Shown: positions 1 to 7,101, counted from the first letter of the stretch. The stretch is 7,934 nt of DNA from Planctomycetota bacterium (GCA_022447335.1 JAKVCF010000108.1:1-7934), one strand, 5' to 3'. Translations and numbers: made by a program. The notes: generated by a model from the sequence alone, not told the origin.

Positions 1-67
1 CGTTCCTCCGACTAGAAGTAAGCTCGGGCAAGAGCGCTGGGCCGCCCGTAGTCTAGTCTGCACTCCC

Positions 68-1738
68 ATGAACGCGCACCGCTTCCCCTCCTTCCTTGCG
101 CACAAGCTCGATCTCGTAGTCGCGCTCCTTTGCGCTCTGACCATCGCCTCTCCTGCGCCCGCCCAGGCCGACGATGACAAAACCTTGCGCGTCTTCATCT
201 TCGCGGGCCAGTCAAATATGGAAGGGGCGGACTCGAATCCGAAGCACATCGAGCGCTTCCCCCCCTTCGCAGGGCTAGATCGGGAGCAAAAGGATGTGAT
301 GTTCTCCTACTGCCTGGGCCGCGAAAACAAAGTTCAGTCAGACGGGTGGGAGTCACTACGCCCCGTCCGCAATATGGTTGGACCCGAGCTTAGTTTTGCA
401 CACGAGATCAAGCGACATACCACAGCACCGATAGCAATCATCAAGGTTGCCGCAGGTGGCACGCATCTTGCGGGAGATTGGAACCCAGACCAGCCGCGTG
501 GTTTCAAACTCTACCCCCTTGCACTGAAATGGGTACGCGAAGCGCTTGCTGACCTTGATCGCAAGAAGATTGAGTACCGTATCGAGGGATTTGTCTGGCA
601 CCAAGGTGAGAATGACATGTTTGAAGAAGGCGCCATGCCCGCGTACGGCGCTAATCTGAAGAACTTCATTGCCCGGTGGCGTGCCGACCTTCGCCTTCCT
701 CAATTGCGCTTTTACATTGGCGAGCTGTGCACTAAAACAATCTGGGGCATGGACCTACGTCCACGCATGTACCAAATTAGCCTAGGCCAGCGCGAAGTTA
801 CCAATGCCGACCCACTTTCTGACTTCGTTCCGACCTCGCATAACGGAGTTGAAATCGGCAACCCGGTCGGCCTGCACTATCACTACGGCACACTCGGACA
901 ACTGCAGCACGGCGTCAATCACGCACATGCCTATCTGCAAAACATTGACAAACTCCCAAAAATCGAGCGGCCGCTGAATAAATGGCCCTACACCAAGGGC
1001 AGCAAGATACAACTCTTTGTGCTAGCCGGACATCGCAATATGGAAGGCGAGCGCGCTTTCCTGCAGGAGGCTAGGCCAACTTCACTCATCAAAGATCGGC
1101 CAAAGATCGCATTCCGCTACAACCTCGGCGGAGGTTACCACGTATCGAAAAATTGGGAGCCGCTTGGCCCGACTGGATACTACGACACTTTCGGCCCCGA
1201 ATTAAGCTTTGGCGCACGCATCGGAAAGAAAATCAAAAGCGGATTCGCAATCGCAAAGTTCACACATAGTGGATCGCAAATAATCGATTGGACGCCAACC
1301 GGAAGCGAGGCTGAATCACGAAATCTATATCCCGCCTTCCTAGATTTCATACGTAATTCCATTTCTGATCTAGAGACCAAAGGTCATCAAGTCGAATTGT
1401 CTGGCATCTTTTATCACGTCGGGGAAAACGACATGTCAATGCACTCTTATCGCAAGGAAGCGCCTGATCGCATCGCCAGCTTCGTCCAGCAAATCCGCAT
1501 TGACCTTGATAAACCCGAGCTTCGTTGGTTTATCAGTCAGCAACCTCCAACTGACCATGAACGCGTCAACTCAATTGACGTGGTCACCATGATCGAAAAG
1601 ATGGCCGAATACGACTCGCACATGACCCTGATTCAAGCCCTTGACTTATCTGGAAGAGATCAGCGCATTGTGGTCACGACCGAAGGAATTATCGAACTCG
1701 GCGAGATGATGGCGAACGCATACTTAGAAAGTAACTAG
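68..1738 (+). CDS. Secreted two-domain SASA (sialate O-acetylesterase-like, SGNH-type) carbohydrate esterase; second domain degenerate
   Basis: Predicted to remove acyl (probably acetyl) groups from a carbohydrate outside the cytoplasm. Residues 1-34 form a signal peptide: basic start, hydrophobic core LDLVVALLCALTIA, and a PAQA-type cleavage site. Domain 1 (about 38-292) has block I GQSNMEG with nucleophile Ser49, a GPE block near 105, the WHQGEND block at 177-183 and a candidate catalytic His270 in GLHYHYGTLGQ. The residue three before it, where SGNH enzymes usually have Asp, is Val267. Domain 2 (about 312-555) is a diverged copy. Its block I reads GHRNMEG, so Ser is replaced by Arg323. WHQGEND becomes YHVGEND, and the C-terminal His position is Val in VVTTEG. 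It is therefore probably non-catalytic, perhaps structural or carbohydrate-binding. Most SASA proteins have one such domain, so 556 aa fits a tandem duplication. No Shine-Dalgarno is visible before this ATG, which was chosen because the signal peptide starts there. The real substrate is unknown. Confidence 0.85.
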   Translation: MNAHRFPSFLAHKLDLVVALLCALTIASPAPAQADDDKTLRVFIFAGQSNMEGADSNPKHIERFPPFAGLDREQKDVMFSYCLGRENKVQSDGWESLRPVRNMVGPELSFAHEIKRHTTAPIAIIKVAAGGTHLAGDWNPDQPRGFKLYPLALKWVREALADLDRKKIEYRIEGFVWHQGENDMFEEGAMPAYGANLKNFIARWRADLRLPQLRFYIGELCTKTIWGMDLRPRMYQISLGQREVTNADPLSDFVPTSHNGVEIGNPVGLHYHYGTLGQLQHGVNHAHAYLQNIDKLPKIERPLNKWPYTKGSKIQLFVLAGHRNMEGERAFLQEARPTSLIKDRPKIAFRYNLGGGYHVSKNWEPLGPTGYYDTFGPELSFGARIGKKIKSGFAIAKFTHSGSQIIDWTPTGSEAESRNLYPAFLDFIRNSISDLETKGHQVELSGIFYHVGENDMSMHSYRKEAPDRIASFVQQIRIDLDKPELRWFISQQPPTDHERVNSIDVVTMIEKMAEYDSHMTLIQALDLSGRDQRIVVTTEGIIELGEMMANAYLESN

Positions 1739-1767
1739 CGCCTACTCCTGGGCAGCATCACCACACT

Positions 1768-2697
1768 ATGGCATTCACTCTTGGCCACGTCGCGGTAAGC
1801 GCAAGCTTCGACCCCACTTCTCGCACCAACGGAAAGCTTGATTACCTCACCGAAGCAGAGCAGTTACGATCGCATGACTGCGATGACATCTATACCGCGC
1901 ACACATTCGCATTAAACCCCGATGCCCCAAAAGATTGTGCCGAGCTTTGCATGGGATTGCGCAGGCTTGGATTCAAACAACTGCGCGGAGTCATCTCTGG
2001 AATCGAACTCACTAATGCAGAGGTGTCTCATGACTCACTACCTAAGTTGATTAGGTGCCTGGAGATTGCCCTTGCAAATGGTATTGATCGCATTTTCTGC
2101 GTGGCACAAGAATGGCCTGCGGGACAGCGTGATGCAGATTTTGATCACGATATCCTTCCAGCATTTGTCGGAAACATAACTACAGCACTAAAACAGGTAT
2201 CAGGCATCGTTGAGTTTGGGATCGAACCCTTGATCCCAGCTGAACAGCAGCACGTCAATACGCTTGGTAAAGCACGCCGCTTAGCTGATGCTTGTAACGC
2301 AGAACTAGGCGACCAAAACGTTTATCCGGTACCAGACACCGCACATCTTTATGGGCTCGTTCCACGCGAGCAATGGCCTTCGGTAACAGCTGAACTAATT
2401 GATGCTATTGACAGAGACGAGGTGCCCTACGCCCATCTCAGTATTCCGGAAACACGCACCGATCGGATCATGACCGCTCTTGAATCCGGAGATCTACCCC
2501 AAGATGCTTTACAAGCGATTCTCCGCGTCCAAAATATCGATACGGAAGCATTTAATCCGAGAGACCGGTTTCTTGATGCACTCCGTGAGCGTGTTCCTCG
2601 TTTTGCTCATGCAGATCCATCGGGATGGACAGAAGATTTGCGATTTGAAAACTTCGTAGAAGCGGCTCGCTATCTACGCCGGTTGATTGAGAAATAA
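1768..2697 (+). CDS. Xylose-isomerase-like TIM barrel protein (sugar phosphate isomerase/epimerase or AP endonuclease 2 superfamily)
   Basis: Predicted cytoplasmic, metal-dependent TIM barrel acting on a sugar or keto-sugar; no signal peptide. Candidate metal and active-site residues appear in the usual order: Glu153 in FGIEPLIP, Asp190 and His193 in VPDTAHLY, His223 in PYAHLSIPE, and His281/Asp283 in FAHADPSGW. The length (309 aa) is normal for the superfamily. It differs clearly from the second TIM barrel in this window and is not a recent copy: the N-terminus is GHVAVSASFD rather than KRISIGSWAY and the metal motifs differ. It starts 29 bp after the esterase stop with no terminator between, so co-transcription is likely and it may process sugar released by that enzyme. 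No Shine-Dalgarno precedes the ATG. The fold is fairly certain; the reaction (isomerase, epimerase, or keto-glycoside lyase/hydratase) is not. Confidence 0.75.
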   Translation: MAFTLGHVAVSASFDPTSRTNGKLDYLTEAEQLRSHDCDDIYTAHTFALNPDAPKDCAELCMGLRRLGFKQLRGVISGIELTNAEVSHDSLPKLIRCLEIALANGIDRIFCVAQEWPAGQRDADFDHDILPAFVGNITTALKQVSGIVEFGIEPLIPAEQQHVNTLGKARRLADACNAELGDQNVYPVPDTAHLYGLVPREQWPSVTAELIDAIDRDEVPYAHLSIPETRTDRIMTALESGDLPQDALQAILRVQNIDTEAFNPRDRFLDALRERVPRFAHADPSGWTEDLRFENFVEAARYLRRLIEK

Positions 2698-2703
2698 AAA
2701 GAG

Positions 2704-2733
2704 AGAGGGCGCCGACTATTGTCGACGCCCTCT
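2704..2733. terminator. Hairpin terminator between convergent genes
   Basis: An 8-bp GC-rich stem (AGAGGGCG at 2704-2711 with CGCCCTCT at 2726-2733), one C/A mismatch, a further 4-bp stem (CGAC/GTCG) and a TATT loop. Read on the minus strand it is followed by CTTTTTATTT, a good U-tract. It therefore best serves as the intrinsic terminator of the minus-strand membrane-protein gene ending at 2759. On the plus strand only a weak TCTT follows, so it may also stop the plus-strand TIM-barrel transcript, less efficiently. Confidence 0.8.
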
Positions 2734-2758
2734 TGCTGAACTAAACGCTCGCCTTTCT

Positions 2759-3127
2759 TTATGCTACGTTCGCTTTCGTCTGATCCAACAGATTACGAAG
2801 CAGGCCGACTGCGGCAACCACGGTAACCAGACCCACGAGCGCGCCGAAGATTCCGGCTGCATATGCACCGAGTCCATATGGAATGCCCCCGAGATGAGCG
2901 GATGCATTTCCCCAATCAGGTGCGTTCAAGAACACCAGGAATGCTGCACTGAATGCGAAATCTTTTGCGGCAGATCCGCCAGCGCACTGCCAGCCGATCC
3001 AGGCAGCTGCACCAGTAACAAGAAGTGTGGCGATGGAGCCGAGCTCGGGGCTCAGTTGGCCGGCCAATCCACCGATCACTGCCACCGCGACTGCAAGAAG
3101 GAAGAGACGTTGTTCCATCCTCTTCAC
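2759..3127 (-). CDS. Small hypothetical membrane protein, about four transmembrane helices
   Basis: I do not recognise this family. The 122-aa product (118 aa from Met4) has hydrophobic segments at about 7-24, 29-49, 55-68 (short) and 84-110. They are rich in Gly and Ala with GxxxG-like spacing, consistent with packed inner-membrane helices. A short loop at about 69-83 (NAPDWGNASAHLGGIP) lies between segments 3 and 4. The N-terminus MKRMEQR and C-terminus RNLLDQTK are polar. The start is uncertain: GTG at 3127, or ATG at 3118, which has AGAGG directly against it with no spacer. A better ribosome-binding site, AGGAG, lies at 3157-3153 but is separated from both starts by a hairpin (3126-3145). 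A Fur-box-like dyad lies upstream and a strong terminator downstream, so it appears to be a self-contained single-gene unit. The overlapping opposite-strand frame is Cys-rich and lacks domain character. Confidence 0.72.
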   Translation of the reverse strand: MKRMEQRLFLLAVAVAVIGGLAGQLSPELGSIATLLVTGAAAWIGWQCAGGSAAKDFAFSAAFLVFLNAPDWGNASAHLGGIPYGLGAYAAGIFGALVGLVTVVAAVGLLRNLLDQTKANVA

Positions 3128-3145
3128 TTCGCTGGAAAACGAAGT
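3126..3145 (-). promoter_or_regulatory. Leader hairpin over the start region of the small membrane-protein gene
   Basis: ACTTCG and CGAAGT form a 6-bp stem with an 8-base loop. In the minus-strand transcript it lies between the AGGAG ribosome-binding sequence (3157-3153) and the ATG at 3118. It includes two bases of the alternative GTG start. It could bring the distant AGGAG closer to the ATG or limit initiation. Seen in sequence; function is inference. Confidence 0.35.
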
Positions 3146-3160
3146 TTTTATTCTCCTAAA

Positions 3161-3175
3161 TGAGAATTATTATCG
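3161..3175. promoter_or_regulatory. Fur-box-like operator upstream of the small membrane-protein gene
   Basis: TGAGAATTATTATCG matches the 7-1-7 Fur consensus (TGATAAT-N-ATTATCA) at 12 of 14 half-site positions. It lies in an AT-rich patch of an otherwise GC-rich region, about 34 bp upstream of the GTG start at 3127. On the minus strand it contains GATAAT, a candidate -10 element, so a bound repressor would block the promoter. No good -35 was found. Iron- or metal-dependent control of the small gene is an inference. Confidence 0.45.
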
Positions 3176-3214
3176 TGATTGCTGCGAGCATGCGTTTTTC
3201 TCATGGATGAGCAG

Positions 3215-3243
3215 AAAATATTAGGCCTCCCAGTCGCCATTAA
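3215..3243 (-). terminator. Weak candidate terminator of the four-gene minus-strand operon
   Basis: Directly after the aldo/keto reductase stop, the minus-strand transcript can pair TTA-GGC with GCC-TAA (two bases bulged, 9-base loop), followed by TATTTTC. The stem is short and imperfect, so readthrough into the membrane-protein gene cannot be excluded. Confidence 0.25.
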
Positions 3244-3245
3244 TC

Positions 3246-4187
3246 TCAAACGTTGTTTTCAGGACGCCCTTCGCGCCAGGTGAGATTCCGCACAGGAGCC
3301 ACGAGCTCACGAATCTCGGCTAGTAGATCTGCGTCGGACTCTTGAAACAATGCTTTAATATTGTTTTCTAACTCCGCGACCGACTTGATGCCAACAAGTG
3401 TGGACTGCACGCGAGGGCAATCGAGCGCGAAACGTAACGCGACCTGTGCAATGTCCTTACCGCGTGCCCGACAGAGGTCCAAGAGCCGAGGGCGCACGGC
3501 TTTGACTTCGTCGGGCGCGCGATGCCAATCCTGCGGCCCCGGCTCGGTCAGCAGCCCTAGTGAAAGAGGTGAGGCGTTGATCAACCCAATCCCCCGCTCT
3601 TTACAGAAGTCGCCTAGCACCAAATCAAGTTCGTTATTGAGCAAGGTGTAGTGCGCGTAAGAAAGAATGGCGTCGATCTCAATCTGTTCTGCAACCTTGC
3701 GCAAGAAACGCACCGGAAGCCCGCTAATCCCAACAAAGCGCACTTTGCCCGTCTCTTTCATGGCGAGCGCAGCTGGAATCGTCTCTTCTACGACCTGACG
3801 CTCATCTCCAAATTCGACGTCGTGCACGATCAACAGATCGAGATGATCGGTACGCAGCCGCTGCAGCGACTCATCGACCGAGCTCGCGACACGCGGTCCA
3901 CTGAAATCGAATCGCTCCAATCCAAAGCGTGCGCACTTGCTCGACAGAAAGACCTTGTCGCGGAGGCCAGTTAGCGCCTCACCCAGCCGCTCTTCAGCAA
4001 GCGTACGCCCATAGTAGGGTGCGACGTCGAAGTAGGTCACGCCTGCATCTATGGCAGCACGCACAGCTCGCTCACCCTCGACCTTGTCGCTTGGACCATA
4101 TTCTCCACCAAGAGTGGCTGCACCAAATCCAAGTACCGAAATCTCAGCTCCGGTACAACCCAGTTCGCATCGTTCGACTTTAGTCAC
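3246..4187 (-). CDS. Aldo/keto reductase family oxidoreductase (aldose/L-galactose dehydrogenase-like)
   Basis: NAD(P)-dependent (beta/alpha)8 oxidoreductase, 313 aa, cytoplasmic. The catalytic tetrad is complete: Asp54 and Tyr59 in FDVAPYYGRTLAEERLG, Lys84 in LSSKCAR and His122 in LLIVHDVEF. The DVAPYYG motif and overall layout resemble the sugar-dehydrogenase branch of the superfamily (L-galactose or L-fucose/D-threo-aldose 1-dehydrogenases), which oxidise aldoses to lactones; the exact substrate cannot be assigned. It is the last gene of the operon. Its GTG start overlaps the upstream stop as GTGA, and GGAGG sits directly against the GTG, an unusually short spacing that fits translational coupling. 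The GTG is preferred because family N-termini begin just before the ELGxTGxxxSVLGFG stretch and no in-frame ATG is near. Confidence 0.88.
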   Translation of the reverse strand: MTKVERCELGCTGAEISVLGFGAATLGGEYGPSDKVEGERAVRAAIDAGVTYFDVAPYYGRTLAEERLGEALTGLRDKVFLSSKCARFGLERFDFSGPRVASSVDESLQRLRTDHLDLLIVHDVEFGDERQVVEETIPAALAMKETGKVRFVGISGLPVRFLRKVAEQIEIDAILSYAHYTLLNNELDLVLGDFCKERGIGLINASPLSLGLLTEPGPQDWHRAPDEVKAVRPRLLDLCRARGKDIAQVALRFALDCPRVQSTLVGIKSVAELENNIKALFQESDADLLAEIRELVAPVRNLTWREGRPENNV

Positions 4188-5380
4188 CCTCCGATTAGGG
4201 CAGCTCCCTGCACGCCTTCAACACCTGTATCGACCCAGCCTCGCGTCTTCGCTGACCGCAACACCGCATCACATACTTTTTGAGTTTGTAGTGCATCGCG
4301 GAAGTTCGGTTGAGCCTGCTCACCTGATTCGACACCGGCCAGAAAATCGGCCAGTGCATGAATAAAGGTGTGTTCATACCCAATCGTGCAACCCGGGACC
4401 CACCAGCGATCCATATAGGGGTGCTCAAAATTAGTGACGTGGATCTTGCGCCAACCAGTTAGGTGATCTTCGGTCTTGTCGCCAGTCGCTGCGCGGGTGT
4501 ACTCAAAAAAGTCGAGGTACTGAGGATCTTCCAGATCAAAGTAAACAGACCCATCTGCACCATTCAACTCGAACGTGTTGTAGTTCTTGCGCCCGCGCGC
4601 GTAGCGGGTCGACTCAAAGGTTCCCATTGCACCATTAGCGAATCGGGCCAAGAACATGCACGCATCATCGATTCCCACTGGCTCGACTTGTCCACTTTCC
4701 TGGTGCATCCGCTCTTTAACAAAAGTCTCAGTGTCAGCAACCACGCTTGTAATCGGACCATTCATCCACATGGCCGTATCGATCGAATGCGCAAGTAAAT
4801 CTCCAGTCACACCCGACCCCGCGGCATTCGCATCGAGGCGCCACAACGCTGCGCCGCCCTGTGGAACATCTTCGGCGATGGTCCAATCCTGCAAATAAGT
4901 CGCGCGATAATGGAAAGCTTTGCCGATCCTGCCCTCGTCTACCATCTTCCGCGCCAGAGCAATGGCAGGAACACGACGGTAGTTAAACCAAACCATATTG
5001 GGCACGCCGGCAGCCTCGACCGCGGCAACCATCTCTTCGGCCTCATCCACATCCATGGCAAGCGGCTTTTCGCATAGCACCCACTTACCTGCCTGCGCTG
5101 CAGCAATAGCAATATCGCGGTGCGTCTTGTTAGGAGTGCCGATGTCGATCACATCGATATCATCGCGATCGACCAGAACGCGCCAATCAGTCTCAACGTC
5201 CCCGTAACCCCAAGTATCAGCGAATGCCCGCGCCTTGGCTTCATCGCGACCGCACAGAACCCGCAATTCGGGCTTGTAGTTGAGTTCCGGAAAGAATTGG
5301 GCCAGCTTCCGATAGGCATTGCTGTGCGCTTTGCCCATGAATCCATAGCCGATCATCCCAACGCGGAGGGGCTTACTCAT
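4184..5380 (-). CDS. Gfo/Idh/MocA family NAD(P)-dependent sugar dehydrogenase
   Basis: Predicted cytoplasmic dehydrogenase of a sugar, inositol or glycoside hydroxyl. The N-terminal Rossmann domain (about 1-125) begins with GYGFMG (11-16). The hallmark CEKPLAMD follows, with Lys105 the conserved catalytic lysine. The C-terminal alpha/beta domain carries Asp194 and His198 in GDLLAHSID, the usual Gfo/Idh/MocA catalytic pair. The 398-aa length matches the larger subgroup that includes levoglucosan and glycoside 3-dehydrogenases; late residues include WWVPGCTIGYEHTFIHAL (327-342). It overlaps the upstream TIM-barrel gene by ATGA and the downstream aldo/keto reductase by GTGA, so all three are probably translated in a coupled way. 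Pairing with a TIM-barrel isomerase/epimerase-type protein favours 3-keto-glycoside chemistry, but an inositol or plain sugar dehydrogenase remains possible. No signal peptide. Confidence 0.9.
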   Translation of the reverse strand: MSKPLRVGMIGYGFMGKAHSNAYRKLAQFFPELNYKPELRVLCGRDEAKARAFADTWGYGDVETDWRVLVDRDDIDVIDIGTPNKTHRDIAIAAAQAGKWVLCEKPLAMDVDEAEEMVAAVEAAGVPNMVWFNYRRVPAIALARKMVDEGRIGKAFHYRATYLQDWTIAEDVPQGGAALWRLDANAAGSGVTGDLLAHSIDTAMWMNGPITSVVADTETFVKERMHQESGQVEPVGIDDACMFLARFANGAMGTFESTRYARGRKNYNTFELNGADGSVYFDLEDPQYLDFFEYTRAATGDKTEDHLTGWRKIHVTNFEHPYMDRWWVPGCTIGYEHTFIHALADFLAGVESGEQAQPNFRDALQTQKVCDAVLRSAKTRGWVDTGVEGVQGAALIGG

Positions 5381-6303
5381 GATGCTGAAATTTCAAAATA
5401 GCGCTCATTGACCTGATCCATAAAGTTCTTACAAATCTCAGTCGCGCCCCATGCGTCGGGCCAGAAGCACAGGTCAATAGTCCACCAGTCATGGCTCAAC
5501 TCAACCTTAGCTAACTCGGGGATAAGCGCTTCAAAGTCAAGTACACCTTGACCAAAAGGAAGGTGCATCGAAGTTTCGTCTTCGCCGTTTTCGTCCTTGT
5601 GACAAGTGTTATCAGAATCGATCAGGTGCACATGGTTGATGCGATTGCGCAGCATACGAATAAACTCGACCTGGCCACCTTCGAGGACTTCTCTCTCTCC
5701 CGGCTGACGTGATCCCACCACCGAAACCATGTGACCGTGGCTAGTATCGTAGAGCACGCCGAAGTTCGGGTCGTCTACAGCATCAAGCATCCGCACAGCG
5801 TCAGAAGGCTTATTGAAAGCGAACCCTGGCTCAAACTCCCAGGTCATATACAAACCATGATCTTTCGCGATTTCATTACACTGACGGAATGTGCTGGTAA
5901 CGCGCTTAAAAGCTGTCGCTTCATCGACCTTCTCAAAGATCGTCGGCGGCTGCACAGTGTCAACGCGAATGCCAGCGATGCCCAAGTCGCGCGCAAAGAC
6001 ACAGTTCTTAGTGAACTCGGCGATGTACGGGCCCGAATCGTCCGTATCGATCAGATGCTCAGCCCACAGGTTGGCTGCCAGCCCACTGAAGGCCAGGTTG
6101 TGACTTTCCATCTGCTCGATCACCGCCTGACGCTGATCGCCGTTGGGCAGATCATCGGGGTTTGGATGTGGCGGGAATCCGCCAAGCTCCAATCCGTCAA
6201 AGCCAAGAGCAGAAAGCTTGGCGCAAACCGTCTCGAAATCGACGGGATTGCTCGCGTACGGACCAATGGTGTAGGCCCAAGAGCCAATGGAAATGCGTTT
6301 CAT
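5377..6303 (-). CDS. Sugar phosphate isomerase/epimerase-type (xylose-isomerase-like) TIM barrel
   Basis: 308-aa cytoplasmic TIM barrel with N-terminal KRISIGSWAY typical of this superfamily. Candidate metal and catalytic residues: Glu39 in GLELGGFPP, Glu156/Glu158 in WEFEPGF, Asp186 and His189 in LYDTSHGH, His224/His226 in NHVHLIDSD, and Asp276 in WWTIDLCFWPDAW. Family members isomerise or epimerise sugars; some act on 3-keto-glycosides by elimination or hydration. It is the second gene of the operon, 36 bp after the SDR, and its TGA overlaps the next ATG by 4 bases. This tight link to the Gfo/Idh/MocA dehydrogenase suggests it acts on that enzyme's keto product or supplies its substrate. 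No Shine-Dalgarno precedes the ATG. The family is confident; the reaction is not. Confidence 0.87.
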   Translation of the reverse strand: MKRISIGSWAYTIGPYASNPVDFETVCAKLSALGFDGLELGGFPPHPNPDDLPNGDQRQAVIEQMESHNLAFSGLAANLWAEHLIDTDDSGPYIAEFTKNCVFARDLGIAGIRVDTVQPPTIFEKVDEATAFKRVTSTFRQCNEIAKDHGLYMTWEFEPGFAFNKPSDAVRMLDAVDDPNFGVLYDTSHGHMVSVVGSRQPGEREVLEGGQVEFIRMLRNRINHVHLIDSDNTCHKDENGEDETSMHLPFGQGVLDFEALIPELAKVELSHDWWTIDLCFWPDAWGATEICKNFMDQVNERYFEISAS

Positions 6304-6339
6304 GTTTAGGGTTAAGGTTGTGGAAGAAGCTGTGCGTTC

Positions 6340-7101
6340 CTAATACGTCGCGCGTCCGCCAGAGATATCGAAGCACGAACCGGTCGTGAAACTGCAATCC
6401 TCGCTGGCAAGATAATGCACAAGCGCGGCGACCTCATCAGGCCGCCCAGTACGGCCAACAGGGATCTTGGACACCATGTAATCGATGGTCTCCTGACTGA
6501 CCTGATCGAGCATTGGAGTATGAATAACCGCTGGAGCAACAGAATGCACACGGATCTCGGTATCGGCGAGCTCCTTACCCAGCGACTTGGTCATGCCGAT
6601 TACTCCGGCTTTTGAGGCAGAGTAAGGGCCCAACTTGGGATTACCCTCTTTGCCAGCAATCGACGCAATATTGATGATGCGACCATAGTTTTGAGCGCGC
6701 ATTGGGCCGAGGGCTGCACGATTACACAACCAAGCCCCTGTCAAGTTGATGTCGATCACCTGACGCCATTCATCGGCCTCGGTCTCCCAAGCAAAGGCGT
6801 TACGCCCGACGATTGCAGCCGAGGTCACGAGCACGTCATAACTGCCTAGTTCATCGACAACCTGCTGAGTCATAGCTTCGACCTGCGCCTCATCGGTGAC
6901 ATCGATCACGCAAGCAGTCGCGACGTGGCCAGCTGCCTGCAGCTCAGTCACCGCGATATCCGAGGCCCCTTGGTCCAAGTCGACAATGGCGACTTTCGCC
7001 CCCGCAGCTGCAAGTCGGTGCGCGATTGCCAATCCAATACCACGTGCGCCGCCCGTCACCACGGCAGCGCGACCATCCAGGGAAAAAAAGGGGCTCTCCA
7101 T
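6340..7101 (-). CDS. Short-chain dehydrogenase/reductase (SDR), classical type
   Basis: 253-aa NAD(P)-dependent oxidoreductase. The cofactor motif TGGARGIG is at 16-23; Asp41 at the end of beta-2 (VAIVDLD) favours NAD(H). The catalytic residues are Asn119, Ser147 (NIASIAG), Tyr160 and Lys164 (YSASK). The usual NNAG motif is replaced by TSAA (93-96). The stretch IAGKEGNPKLGPYSASKAGVIGMTKSLGKEL resembles SDRs of sugar-acid pathways such as 2-keto-3-deoxy-L-fuconate or -rhamnonate dehydrogenases, from memory rather than alignment; a generic FabG-like annotation is the alternative. First gene of the operon. The ATG at 7101 was chosen because MESPFFSLDGRAAVVTGG gives the normal spacing to the cofactor motif. 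An in-frame GTG at 7134 would add 11 residues. No Shine-Dalgarno is visible. Confidence 0.88.
   Translation of the reverse strand: MESPFFSLDGRAAVVTGGARGIGLAIAHRLAAAGAKVAIVDLDQGASDIAVTELQAAGHVATACVIDVTDEAQVEAMTQQVVDELGSYDVLVTSAAIVGRNAFAWETEADEWRQVIDINLTGAWLCNRAALGPMRAQNYGRIINIASIAGKEGNPKLGPYSASKAGVIGMTKSLGKELADTEIRVHSVAPAVIHTPMLDQVSQETIDYMVSKIPVGRTGRPDEVAALVHYLASEDCSFTTGSCFDISGGRATY

Noticed and set aside
1..67. Promoter for the esterase gene
   Set aside because: Only 67 bases are available and no -35/-10 pair or operator-like repeat could be supported.
356..703. Minus-strand 115-aa open frame inside the esterase gene
   Set aside because: The plus-strand frame there carries the SASA motifs; the antisense product has none.
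3125..3152. Hairpin followed by TTTTTATT read as a plus-strand intrinsic terminator
   Set aside because: The stem is only 6 bp with an 8-base loop and no plus-strand gene ends just before it. A minus-strand leader structure explains it better.
2687..3163. Plus-strand 158-aa open frame opposite the small membrane protein
   Set aside because: It starts inside the end of the TIM-barrel gene, runs through the terminator hairpin and is Cys-rich without domain character. The minus-strand frame gives clean hydrophobic helices and has its own signals.
3200..3211. CTCAT-GG-ATGAG palindrome
   Set aside because: Short, with a two-base loop and no U-tract on the 3' side of either strand; too little to call a terminator or operator.
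5731..6309. Plus-strand 192-aa open frame
   Set aside because: It lies wholly opposite the minus-strand TIM-barrel gene, whose motifs are intact, and shows no recognisable domain.
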